Virus record (IMG/VR): IMGVR_UViG_3300012954_000094
Coordinates: 1-22,574 of that record
DNA: 22,574 nucleotides
DNA from: a virus
Strand: one strand, 5' to 3'
How positions within the stretch are numbered: the stretch's first letter is position 1; every line of letters starts with the position of its first letter. Below the pieces are notes generated by a model. It saw only the letters and a program-made list of their open reading frames with translations, made no database searches and was not told the origin of the DNA. The position numbers and the translations under genes were made by a program. This document shows, piece after piece, positions 15,770 through 22,132 of the stretch.

Positions 15770-16450
15770 ATGAAGACACTCGTTGTACTAACTGGACCTC
15801 AAGGATCGGGTAACCATCTGTGGTCAAAAATCTTCTCACTACACGAGGATGTCTTTGGGTGGAAGTCTCTGCTGAACAACTATTGGGAGGCACATAGATT
15901 CGCAGAACCTTTTGCGGAATACTGGAGAGACCCCAGTAAACTGCAAACTTTCGACTGGTCTCAATCGGAATATTACTTTACTTCTATTAGCGTCCCCCTC
16001 GGCATCAAAGAAAAAGGGACCCACTGGTGTCCAAACGTGTTGCAGTTTTGCAAGTCTGCCGAAAATATGGGGATCAAAACAAACATAGTAGTAATTGGTC
16101 GGGATCAAACGATCCTTCACAATCAACAAAAGCGGTTGAGGGGTGAACCTACATCCAGGTATTTCCTGGATCAAATGTCTAAATTCCCCAACCCAACCTT
16201 TCTCAGTTACGAACTCCTATATCTCTACAAACAGGAGTATCTAAAGCATCTGGATGTTGGAATCCCAGTTGCCTGGTATGACGAGCGTGTGAACGAGATT
16301 CTCAGGCGAGATGCTAATGAAAAATACATTAGATATGTTGAGCAAAACCCTTTGGACGACTGCAATAAAACAGGGTGTCCTGCACCACTAGATCCGTTCA
16401 CTGAAGGACCTACAGGTCCACAACCAGAAAAACCCATAAAGTGTTGTTGA
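15770..16450 (+). CDS. P-loop protein A, sulfotransferase-like
   Basis: A 226-residue protein of unknown function. It has a glycine-rich nucleotide-binding loop at residues 8-16 (TGPQGSGNH) directly after the first beta strand, followed by FSLH..V.GW.SL..NYW. An RDQ at 111-113 followed by QQKRLRGE occupies the place of the RDP...S 3'-phosphate-binding motif of sulfotransferases, so a divergent sulfotransferase or kinase fold is plausible. It is a clear paralogue of the protein at 20029-20664. Unlike that copy it ends in a Pro/Gly-rich tail closing KCC. It is the first gene of the plus-strand island, behind an early-type promoter and a strong Shine-Dalgarno. Confidence 0.85.
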   Translation: MKTLVVLTGPQGSGNHLWSKIFSLHEDVFGWKSLLNNYWEAHRFAEPFAEYWRDPSKLQTFDWSQSEYYFTSISVPLGIKEKGTHWCPNVLQFCKSAENMGIKTNIVVIGRDQTILHNQQKRLRGEPTSRYFLDQMSKFPNPTFLSYELLYLYKQEYLKHLDVGIPVAWYDERVNEILRRDANEKYIRYVEQNPLDDCNKTGCPAPLDPFTEGPTGPQPEKPIKCC

Positions 16451-16453
16451 GTC

Positions 16454-16483
16454 TTGACAGTAAGCATTTTTTACTCTTATAAT
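16454..16483 (+). promoter_or_regulatory. Sigma-70-type early promoter
   Basis: TTGACA (16454-16459) and TATAAT (16478-16483) are both consensus with an 18-base spacer, immediately after the stop of P-loop gene A. The -10 region shares the 10-mer TTATAATTAG with the promoter at 15739. It would give a leader of about 60 bases before the DUF2061 gene. Host RNA polymerase could read it without phage factors. Confidence 0.78.
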
Positions 16484-16487
16484 TAGG

Positions 16488-16509
16488 TTGTGGAACGACG
16501 CCGCCACAA
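16488..16509 (+). other. Leader hairpin before the DUF2061 gene
   Basis: TTGTGG and CCACAA form a 6-bp stem around a 10-base loop at the very start of the predicted transcript from the promoter at 16454. It may protect the 5' end of the message. No further support. Confidence 0.3.
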
Positions 16510-16521
16510 AAGATCGTCACT

Positions 16522-16529
16522 AATAAATA
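16522..16529 (+). promoter_or_regulatory. Late-promoter-like AATAAATA before the DUF2061 gene
   Basis: AATAAATA lies 22 bases before the ATG at 16552, a spacing similar to the late-type motifs on the other strand. Together with the sigma-70 promoter upstream it suggests both early and late expression. AT-richness makes a chance match possible. Confidence 0.35.
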
Positions 16530-16551
16530 AACCGAACATTTATTTTTCAAA

Positions 16552-16806
16552 ATGTCTTTTGCAAATCCCAAGTGGTTTGAGCGTTTTCCTCGAACCATCG
16601 CCAAGGCTGTTACCTGGCGTTCCTGGATGATGGTCACCAACTCTGTGATTGGTTGGATCGTTGCCGGTAACCCCTGGAAGGGCCTCACCATCGGTCTGAT
16701 GGCACTAGTCATCAACTCTACGCTTTATCTTCTGCACGAGCGACTCTGGAACCGTAACGACTGGAACCGCCGTCAGACGACTGCTACAGATCGAGTCGTC
16801 ATCTGA
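16552..16806 (+). CDS. DUF2061-family small membrane protein
   Basis: An 84-residue protein matching the DUF2061 pattern: RTIAKAVTWR at 14-23, GN at 39-40, and HERLWNR at 62-68. Two hydrophobic segments at about 24-39 and 44-61 should form a membrane hairpin, with basic flanks suggesting both ends on the cytoplasmic side. The molecular function of the family is unknown. It is the first gene after the consensus early promoter and is followed 62 bases later by the DctP-like gene, with no terminator between, so the two are probably co-expressed. No clear Shine-Dalgarno is visible. Confidence 0.85.
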   Translation: MSFANPKWFERFPRTIAKAVTWRSWMMVTNSVIGWIVAGNPWKGLTIGLMALVINSTLYLLHERLWNRNDWNRRQTTATDRVVI

Positions 16807-16828
16807 TAAGTATTATCAACCCCTCTGG

Positions 16829-16836
16829 CATAAATA
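16829..16836 (+). promoter_or_regulatory. Late-promoter-like CATAAATA before the DctP-like gene
   Basis: CATAAATA matches NATAAATA, 32 bases before the ATG at 16869. AGGAG (16853-16857) follows as the ribosome-binding site. Confidence 0.4.
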
Positions 16837-16868
16837 CAAGCGTGTATAGTTTAGGAGTAAAATAAGGT

Positions 16869-17840
16869 ATGAAAAAAGTACGTTGGGTGTTAGCACACGA
16901 ACCCATTGAACTTTTTCTTCGTGCTGCCCGTAAATTTGCTGCTCTTATGGAGCAACTTGTACCGGGTGAGCTCGATGTCGAAATTCTGACCCTTTCCGAG
17001 TATTCGGAGAAGTATAATGCTGGTGAACCGGTCACCAAGCACGATCTTCTTCGTCTGATGAAGGAAGGTAAGTGTGAAATGTCCCAAATGTATACGTCCA
17101 CTCTCGGACGTGCACATAACACGGACATGCGAGTTCTCGACATGCCTTTTTTATTTCGCGACCATGAACACGCTAAGTGGGTGCTTGAGGGTGAGATTGG
17201 CAACGAACTGCTGAAAGGTCTTGACGAAGAGTCCAAAGGATTCCGCACCGTCAAGGGTCTTGCATTCACCTACTCAGGTGGATTCCGCATGATTCCTGCC
17301 AATAAAGAGATTCACAAAATTGAAGATTTCCAAGGGCTTCCTCTCCGTTGTAACAACTCTGACATTGCCAAAGAAACTCTAAAGGCAGTCGGTGCTGTGC
17401 CTGTTCCCATCGAACTGGAGCAAATCAACGAAGGCGTGCAAAGCGGCGATATTGTGGGTGGAGAATCCACCTACCCTCGTTTCTTCGGTCTGAAGCAGAA
17501 CGAGCACATGAATACGATCAACGATGCGGAGCATTCCCTGTTCCTCACCACGATCATTATTCAGAAAGAGTTCTGGCGGGATCTCTCCAAGGAACTCAGA
17601 ACCTCAATCTGTAACGCTTCCCGTGAAGCAGCACGTGCTGAACGTGTCTGGTCCGTTGAGGACATTGACATCGTGAAGAGCAAGTGTGAAGAGGAAAACA
17701 TCAATGTCGTGACTATGTCCGACGCTGAGCGTGCTCGCTTCAAGGATGCAACTGCTTACTTGTATGACAAGTTTGCTGATACCCTACCTCCTGGTATGGT
17801 CGATCGTATTCGTAAGCATGGAACTCCTGAAGAGGACTGA
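16869..17840 (+). CDS. TRAP-transporter DctP-like solute-binding protein without signal peptide
   Basis: A 323-residue protein with the DctP (TRAP-T substrate-binding) fold signature: RWVLAHEP as first strand, MPFLFRDHEHAKWVLEGEIG at 92-111, GFRMIPANKEIHKIEDFQGL at 138-157, then PLR with the conserved carboxylate-binding Arg160, AVGAVPVPIELEQINEGVQS at 173-192 and VGGESTYPRF. In bacteria these proteins bind organic acids in the periplasm for a DctQM permease. Here the first strand begins at residue 4 and an in-frame TAA two codons upstream of the ATG excludes a longer form, so no export signal is present. No permease gene is in the window. It sits after the DUF2061 gene and before a strong terminator. 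Confidence 0.9.
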   Translation: MKKVRWVLAHEPIELFLRAARKFAALMEQLVPGELDVEILTLSEYSEKYNAGEPVTKHDLLRLMKEGKCEMSQMYTSTLGRAHNTDMRVLDMPFLFRDHEHAKWVLEGEIGNELLKGLDEESKGFRTVKGLAFTYSGGFRMIPANKEIHKIEDFQGLPLRCNNSDIAKETLKAVGAVPVPIELEQINEGVQSGDIVGGESTYPRFFGLKQNEHMNTINDAEHSLFLTTIIIQKEFWRDLSKELRTSICNASREAARAERVWSVEDIDIVKSKCEEENINVVTMSDAERARFKDATAYLYDKFADTLPPGMVDRIRKHGTPEED

Positions 17841-17863
17841 TTCCATCTTGACATAATAATACT

Positions 17864-17888
17864 GGCAGGCGTTATGCCTGCCTTTTTT
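17864..17888 (+). terminator. Intrinsic terminator after the DctP-like gene
   Basis: GGCAGGC (17864-17870), loop GTTAT, GCCTGCC (17876-17882), then six T. A textbook rho-independent terminator ending the early plus-strand unit 24 bases after the DctP-like stop. Confidence 0.93.
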
Positions 17889-17901
17889 ATTGAGTAGTCT
17901 T

Positions 17902-19029
17902 ATGGCACTAAATCAAAGTAGTAATAGTAAATTACATAAATTTGAGTGGGACTCGATTTATGCTGCTAGACAAGTATGCTTTGCAGCAAGTGATCCTAGA
18001 CGCAAATTATATTACTATGATGAAGAAAATTATCTGAACATGTATTTTTCTACTCGCATGATTTGCCGTGCGAAGAAAATACCAAACAAGAGAAATTATA
18101 AAATCTTTTCTCCCCTTCCTGATAATTTTCAGACATCCATGTCCTTCGGGGACTGTTGTGTAGATTCTGCTACAAGGATTCTTAGTAAGTTAGATAATAG
18201 AACTCTAAACTTGATGTGGTCTGGTGGTATTGATAGTACCGTTGTGTTTTGGGCACTCATCGGTACTGGACATCCTTTCCACATTCACTTTGATAACACG
18301 GCACAGATAGAGCACCCTGAGTTGTGGGAGCGTATTCATAACAACGAATTCAAACAGATTACTCTTTGCAATATTGAAGAGGGTGCCGGGATAATTCCTC
18401 GATCTCACAACCCAGAACATGTATTTGTCATGGGCGAACCTGGTGATAATATCCATGGTGCTGGTAGATGTTTTCTATTTGACAAAGAAGAAAGAAACAA
18501 ACCATATCAATACAATGCACCAGATTGGGTAGTCGCACATCTTGAACCATCAGTCAACGTGGTTCTCAATGACCCAAACTGCAATCTAAAGCAGTGGCAC
18601 TGGGCATGGAGTTTCATGTGTAAGTATCAATACTGCTGCATTCGTTCAGTCAAGCATTTCAATTTGTGTCCCTATCCTAGGTTTGATAGAGCACCAAATA
18701 TGATGCTGTTCTATGACACTCCAAACTTCAATAGGTGGTCCATCACTAATCAAACAGAAAACAGTTCCTGGCAAGAACTTCGTGAGTATAAAATGCCTGC
18801 CAAGGACTTTATTCTTGCTTCCGGCGATTCCCAACACTATCGCGATAACAAACTAAAGGTTCCCTCATCCAACAGAGAACGTCTCAACATGTTCGATAAA
18901 CCTATGCCTGGGTTTGAACCAGATCAATATTGGATGTTAGTTATCAAGAAGACCTTTGGTGGAACAGCACCTGATATCATGTTTGATGGGAAAAACGTTA
19001 CTTCAAAAGATTGTAAAGGTCTCCCCTAA
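17902..19029 (+). CDS. Asparagine-synthetase-like PP-loop ATP pyrophosphatase
   Basis: A 375-residue member of the adenine nucleotide alpha-hydrolase superfamily. The PP-loop SGGIDST is at 107-113, preceded by the strand LNLMW. MGEPGDNIHGAG at 177-188 resembles the SGDGGDELFGGY loop of asparagine synthetase, and DTPNFNRWSI plus YKMPAKDFI fit later parts of that domain. The N-terminal about 100 residues show no Cys2 glutaminase domain, so an ammonia source or other nucleophile must come from elsewhere. The reaction is expected to be adenylation of a carboxylate followed by amide formation; substrate unknown. I chose the ATG at 17902 over a TTG inside the terminator T-run region. Its stop overlaps the convergent sulfotransferase stop. 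Confidence 0.82.
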   Translation: MALNQSSNSKLHKFEWDSIYAARQVCFAASDPRRKLYYYDEENYLNMYFSTRMICRAKKIPNKRNYKIFSPLPDNFQTSMSFGDCCVDSATRILSKLDNRTLNLMWSGGIDSTVVFWALIGTGHPFHIHFDNTAQIEHPELWERIHNNEFKQITLCNIEEGAGIIPRSHNPEHVFVMGEPGDNIHGAGRCFLFDKEERNKPYQYNAPDWVVAHLEPSVNVVLNDPNCNLKQWHWAWSFMCKYQYCCIRSVKHFNLCPYPRFDRAPNMMLFYDTPNFNRWSITNQTENSSWQELREYKMPAKDFILASGDSQHYRDNKLKVPSSNRERLNMFDKPMPGFEPDQYWMLVIKKTFGGTAPDIMFDGKNVTSKDCKGLP

Positions 19030-20030
19030 TTTGAGAATCGATCCCAGAAGTAAGAATCAATATATTCAGTGCTGTATAGTCCTGGGTGATTAGTAAAGTC
19101 CACATATAATTTACCATCAACTTTACGGTAAGTCCCCTCCTTGATATTCTCTTCACGTATACCTGTTATGGGCAGTGAGCAGGTCTCTTCATAATTTACT
19201 GGGACTCCCCATTCTTCAACATTCCACCCCTCATAGTGGTCACTCATAATATCTTTGTACTCATAGTATTGTTTTTCGGTCATATTGAACTGATCTGATG
19301 ACCATTGATCTTTTTGATATTGATATCTGACTGCTTTGTTTCCTCTATCAGGATAATATAAGTTTGGAGCAAATTCAGTCTGTCCAAATAACTCATTCAG
19401 CAGTTGTGTTTTCCCTGCCCACACCTCCTCCATGATTAGGACGTGTACAGGACACACTTTTCTTGCATTTTCAATAACTTTATGATATGGTTGTAAGTTT
19501 GAAAATTTTATTTTAGCAACAGAGTAAATATCACTAAACTGTTTTACATCATCAAGTATCTTCGAGTAATTATTCCATCCATAATTCAACCAAGACCATG
19601 CTCTCCGTACAGGATCTCTACATATTATGAGAGCACTAACGTCAAATTCTTTGCTGAGTGCTCTGAGTAACCGCTGTGTAAAATCAGCGTCTAGTCTATA
19701 GTTACTGTTAGACCAATCAACTAATACGTCTCTACCATATCCCCTACTATCCCACAAATTTTTGTAGTAATCAACATATTTCTGTATAGACCAGTTACTA
19801 AAATCTGGGAAAGATGTTACAATTTCTCCAGAGTCAGAACCAAATTTCTGATACCAAAAAATCTTTGCTTTACATTTCTCTAGTTTCTTCTCATCACCAA
19901 GGTGTTGAGTAAAGTCTGCCAAATGATGTTCTTTTGCAACTCCACTCGTCACTCTATGACGAATCATTTTATATAATGGACTCGACGCTGAAAACGCTGT
20001 TCCTAAAAAAAATATAAATTTGGGTTTCAT
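19026..20030 (-). CDS. Sulfotransferase-family protein
   Basis: A 334-residue protein with the layout of PAPS-dependent sulfotransferases. The first strand and loop, FIFFLGTAFSASSPLYKM at 5-22, stand where the 5'-phosphosulfate loop lies, though it is not a classical GxxRSGT. The 3'-phosphate-binding motif is clear at 138-147, RDPVRRAWSW. A C-terminal part rich in Tyr, Trp and Asn is consistent with acceptor binding. The likely acceptor is a glycan or small molecule, not determinable here. The ATG at 20030 shares two bases with the ATG of the divergent gene B. The gene is AT-rich: 19501-19560 has 15 G/C in 60. Confidence 0.82.
   Translation of the reverse strand: MKPKFIFFLGTAFSASSPLYKMIRHRVTSGVAKEHHLADFTQHLGDEKKLEKCKAKIFWYQKFGSDSGEIVTSFPDFSNWSIQKYVDYYKNLWDSRGYGRDVLVDWSNSNYRLDADFTQRLLRALSKEFDVSALIICRDPVRRAWSWLNYGWNNYSKILDDVKQFSDIYSVAKIKFSNLQPYHKVIENARKVCPVHVLIMEEVWAGKTQLLNELFGQTEFAPNLYYPDRGNKAVRYQYQKDQWSSDQFNMTEKQYYEYKDIMSDHYEGWNVEEWGVPVNYEETCSLPITGIREENIKEGTYRKVDGKLYVDFTNHPGLYSTEYIDSYFWDRFSN
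20013..20020 (+). promoter_or_regulatory. TATAAATT element just before P-loop gene B
   Basis: TATAAATT differs from the late consensus TATAAATA at the last base and lies 8 bases before the ATG at 20029. Transcription from it would give a leaderless or nearly leaderless message, so it may be a chance match in AT-rich coding sequence of the opposite gene. Confidence 0.25.
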
Positions 20031-20664
20031 GAAAAGACTTCTTATCACCACTGGACCACAGGGGTCAGGAAATCATTTATTAGCTCGTGTATTTAGTCTG
20101 CACTCTGCCGTTGTGGGGTGGGAATCGCTGAAAACTAATTACTGGGTTCCTAGTGATCAAGAACCCTTTGCCAAATACTGGGTATATCCTGACCAACTAG
20201 AGTTTCCTGATGGTGAGTTCTTTCTCGCTAACGTCAGTGTCCCTTTCTTCTACGATGGTGTACGGCAGACACCAAAGATCGTAGAGGTGTGCCATCAGGC
20301 AATGCACATGGGGTATGAACCTGTCGTTGCAATTATCTGTAGAGATCAGAATATCAACGCTGTGCAACAACAAAGGGTCGGAGGGGAAGTGACCCTACCG
20401 ACCGCTAAGGAGTATTACAGATTGCTGTTAGATGATCCTTATATTGAAACTCACTTCCTATCCCATGAATCATTCTTTATGTGGAAAGAAGATTATATCA
20501 AATACATTGGGCACCAACTAAAGTTCCCTGTAACGACCGAAGGCATCGACCAGTTCATAACCGGCGATGCCAACGGAAAGTATGTAAGTCCCGTCGAAGA
20601 CCATTGGTTAGACGAGACTATTAGAGAAGGTCGTCAGACCTTCAAACAACGGCGAGGGGAGTAG
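20029..20664 (+). CDS. P-loop protein B, paralogue of gene A
   Basis: A 211-residue protein. It shares with gene A the start MK.L...TGPQGSGNHL, FSLH..V.GW.SL..NYW, EPFA.YW..P..L, an SVP, RDQ at 105-107, QQ.R.GGE.T-type sequence, LSHE/LSYE and DAN.KY, in the same order. The phosphate-binding loop is at residues 8-16. Function is unknown; a sulfotransferase- or kinase-like P-loop fold is likely. The ATG at 20029 gives the same N-terminus as gene A; a TTG at 20020 would add three residues. No Shine-Dalgarno is visible. Its last 23 bases overlap the end of the convergent ferritin-like gene. Confidence 0.85.
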   Translation: MKRLLITTGPQGSGNHLLARVFSLHSAVVGWESLKTNYWVPSDQEPFAKYWVYPDQLEFPDGEFFLANVSVPFFYDGVRQTPKIVEVCHQAMHMGYEPVVAIICRDQNINAVQQQRVGGEVTLPTAKEYYRLLLDDPYIETHFLSHESFFMWKEDYIKYIGHQLKFPVTTEGIDQFITGDANGKYVSPVEDHWLDETIREGRQTFKQRRGE

Positions 20665-21316
20665 AGGTGTTCTGACGGGAGATCTCCAGCAGGTCTTCAC
20701 GCATACGCTCAACCAGTGAGAGAACGCGGTCCTGCAGATCAGCACTACCTTCCACCAGGCGACTCAGGGTGCGACCACCCAGGTTGCTGTGGAATCCTTC
20801 ATCCTTAGCGATGGAGGCATAACGTGAAGAGATGAACTTGTCGTCAACGCACTCAGCCATTTCGTTCCAGACTGCTTCTGCACGACCTTCAGCAACGAGC
20901 TGATAGGCAGCGAGGGCAGCGGGATCTTCAGAAGCTTCATACTTCTCAAGCAGGGAAGCACCCTTTGCCTGAGGAGCGTCAGCTTCAGCAGCGAAAGCAG
21001 CAGCAACATCCAGTTCTTCACCGGTGATGTGCTCGATGACTTCCTTGACCATGCGGAAGTGCTTTGCTTCGTCGAGTGCTTGCTTGCTCAGCAGTTCCAG
21101 GTCACGCACGTCGGTGCTGGGGTCTGCAGAAGCAACTTGACCTGCGATGGCGTACATGTTCTGTGCTTCGTTGACCATACGGCCACGGAAGTGATCTACC
21201 AGGTACTCGTCGCTAGGGGATGAAGCGAAGAAACGACGGACGTTGCTACGGGAAGCCTCAAAAAGCTCCCTATTACCTTCCTTGATTTTCTTTACGAAAT
21301 CGGTTCCAGAAAGCAT
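20642..21316 (-). CDS. Ferritin-like di-iron protein
   Basis: A 224-residue, almost wholly helical protein with the spacing of a four-helix di-iron carboxylate centre: Glu50 (RMVNEAQ), Glu83-x-x-His86 (DEAKH), Glu143 or Glu147 (AEGRAEAVW) and Glu173-x-x-His176 (DEGFH). This E/ExxH/E/ExxH pattern is shared by ferritin-like oxidases and oxygenases, including the PaaA-like class. Substrate is unknown; iron storage, peroxide removal or an oxygenation step are all possible. I chose the ATG at 21316 because AAGGA stands about 9 bases upstream; in-frame starts to 21430 would run into the methyltransferase gene. GC content and codon use look like the structural genes rather than its AT-rich neighbours. 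Confidence 0.85.
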   Translation of the reverse strand: MLSGTDFVKKIKEGNRELFEASRSNVRRFFASSPSDEYLVDHFRGRMVNEAQNMYAIAGQVASADPSTDVRDLELLSKQALDEAKHFRMVKEVIEHITGEELDVAAAFAAEADAPQAKGASLLEKYEASEDPAALAAYQLVAEGRAEAVWNEMAECVDDKFISSRYASIAKDEGFHSNLGGRTLSRLVEGSADLQDRVLSLVERMREDLLEISRQNTSTPLAVV

Positions 21317-21335
21317 TGTTGATTTCCTTTCTACT

Positions 21336-21860
21336 TTAGTATTTAGCATAATGAAAAAAATACCTTTTATGTCCTTGAGAGGTATATTCCTCCTCAAGTG
21401 ACTTGATTTTATATCGGTATTCAATTGCAATTTTATTTATCTTCTCAATATTCCAATCATACCATTCAATATCCTTCCATTCATTACTCCAACTATGTTC
21501 TATGCCTGGATTGACTCTGAATATGCAGTCCTTCAAAAACAACTTATCCAGCATAGAAATCTGCTCATCGATATTTTTCTCAGATCCAAAATTTATGGAT
21601 CCAAGACACAATACAGTATCAGCAGGAGGAAACTCATACTGATAATATTCCTCTAAAGACATATGAAGATGTGCCTCAGAATTGTATGGATCAATTCCAA
21701 CTAATCCAGGTATAGCGTCTCTAAGGCGGTTGTAACCGCATCCCACGTCTAGAACACTAGAAGGGGATAACTTGTTTACATAGTCTATTAGAGCGTCTCC
21801 TGAGTGCTTTAGAAGACTAACATAGTCATCCTTCCATATACCACTAAAGTAAGACTCCAT
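21336..21860 (-). CDS. Class I SAM-dependent methyltransferase
   Basis: A 174-residue protein with methyltransferase motif I VLDVGCGYNR at 36-45, an acidic residue at the end of strand 2 (GIDPYN at 55-60), and DTVLCLGSIN at 81-90 as the motif IV strand. The family transfers methyl from S-adenosylmethionine; the compact size and lack of an RNA- or DNA-binding extension point to a small-molecule acceptor, but this is inference. It overlaps the preceding small gene by one base (TAATG) and ends 19 bases before the ferritin-like ATG. It is very AT-rich: 21421-21480 has 16 G/C in 60, unlike both neighbours. Confidence 0.85.
   Translation of the reverse strand: MESYFSGIWKDDYVSLLKHSGDALIDYVNKLSPSSVLDVGCGYNRLRDAIPGLVGIDPYNSEAHLHMSLEEYYQYEFPPADTVLCLGSINFGSEKNIDEQISMLDKLFLKDCIFRVNPGIEHSWSNEWKDIEWYDWNIEKINKIAIEYRYKIKSLEEEYTSQGHKRYFFHYAKY
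21339..21346 (-). promoter_or_regulatory. CTAAATAC motif before the ferritin-like gene
   Basis: The minus strand reads CTAAATAC inside the final codons of the methyltransferase gene (Ala-Lys-Tyr), 22 bases before the ferritin-like ATG. Same octamer type and spacing as at structural genes, suggesting late expression. Confidence 0.45.
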
Positions 21861-22084
21861 TATTTCTTAGCAGTTCTACCAGCACCTACCTTTGCAGGTT
21901 TCTCTGGCAAACCAAAATTACCACCATCAGCTGGTTGTTGTGCTTGTAGTTGTTTTACAGCAAGTTCTAACTGAGCATTCAATAAGTTGATACGTGCTTC
22001 ATATGCAACAGATCTGGCAATCTCGTCAGAAAGTCTCTTCATGTACACGTTCAGAATATTCTGAATTTCTTCTTCTTTAGACAT
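21860..22084 (-). CDS. Small helical protein with basic tail
   Basis: A 74-residue protein I do not recognise by function. Residues 3-50 are strongly helical with heptad-like hydrophobics (IQNILNVYMKRLSDEIARSV, LLNAQLELAVKQLQ), followed by a Gly/Pro-rich linker and a basic end GAGRTAKK. It begins just after an intrinsic terminator and its stop overlaps the methyltransferase ATG. It could be a small virion or assembly protein, because it lies directly downstream of a fibre-like gene. Confidence 0.7.
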   Translation of the reverse strand: MSKEEEIQNILNVYMKRLSDEIARSVAYEARINLLNAQLELAVKQLQAQQPADGGNFGLPEKPAKVGAGRTAKK

Positions 22085-22108
22085 AAAAAAAGGGGAGTCG
22101 CCTCCCCT
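22084..22108 (-). terminator. Intrinsic terminator after the right-edge structural gene
   Basis: On the minus strand AGGGGAG, loop GCGA, CTCCCCT, then a run of seven T (22090-22084). The stem is perfect. The T run reaches into the start codon region of the small helical gene. Confidence 0.9.
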
Positions 22109-22132
22109 ATATATCAGATTTTTATTTGTCTA

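Noticed and set aside
17848-17876. TTGACA at 17848-17853 as a promoter for the AsnB-like gene
   Set aside because: No acceptable -10 at 16-18 bases downstream, and the region is taken up by the terminator hairpin.
21317-21430. Longer N-terminus for the ferritin-like protein (starts at 21349 or 21430)
   Set aside because: It would overlap the end of the methyltransferase gene and lacks a ribosome-binding site, whereas the ATG at 21316 has AAGGA well placed.
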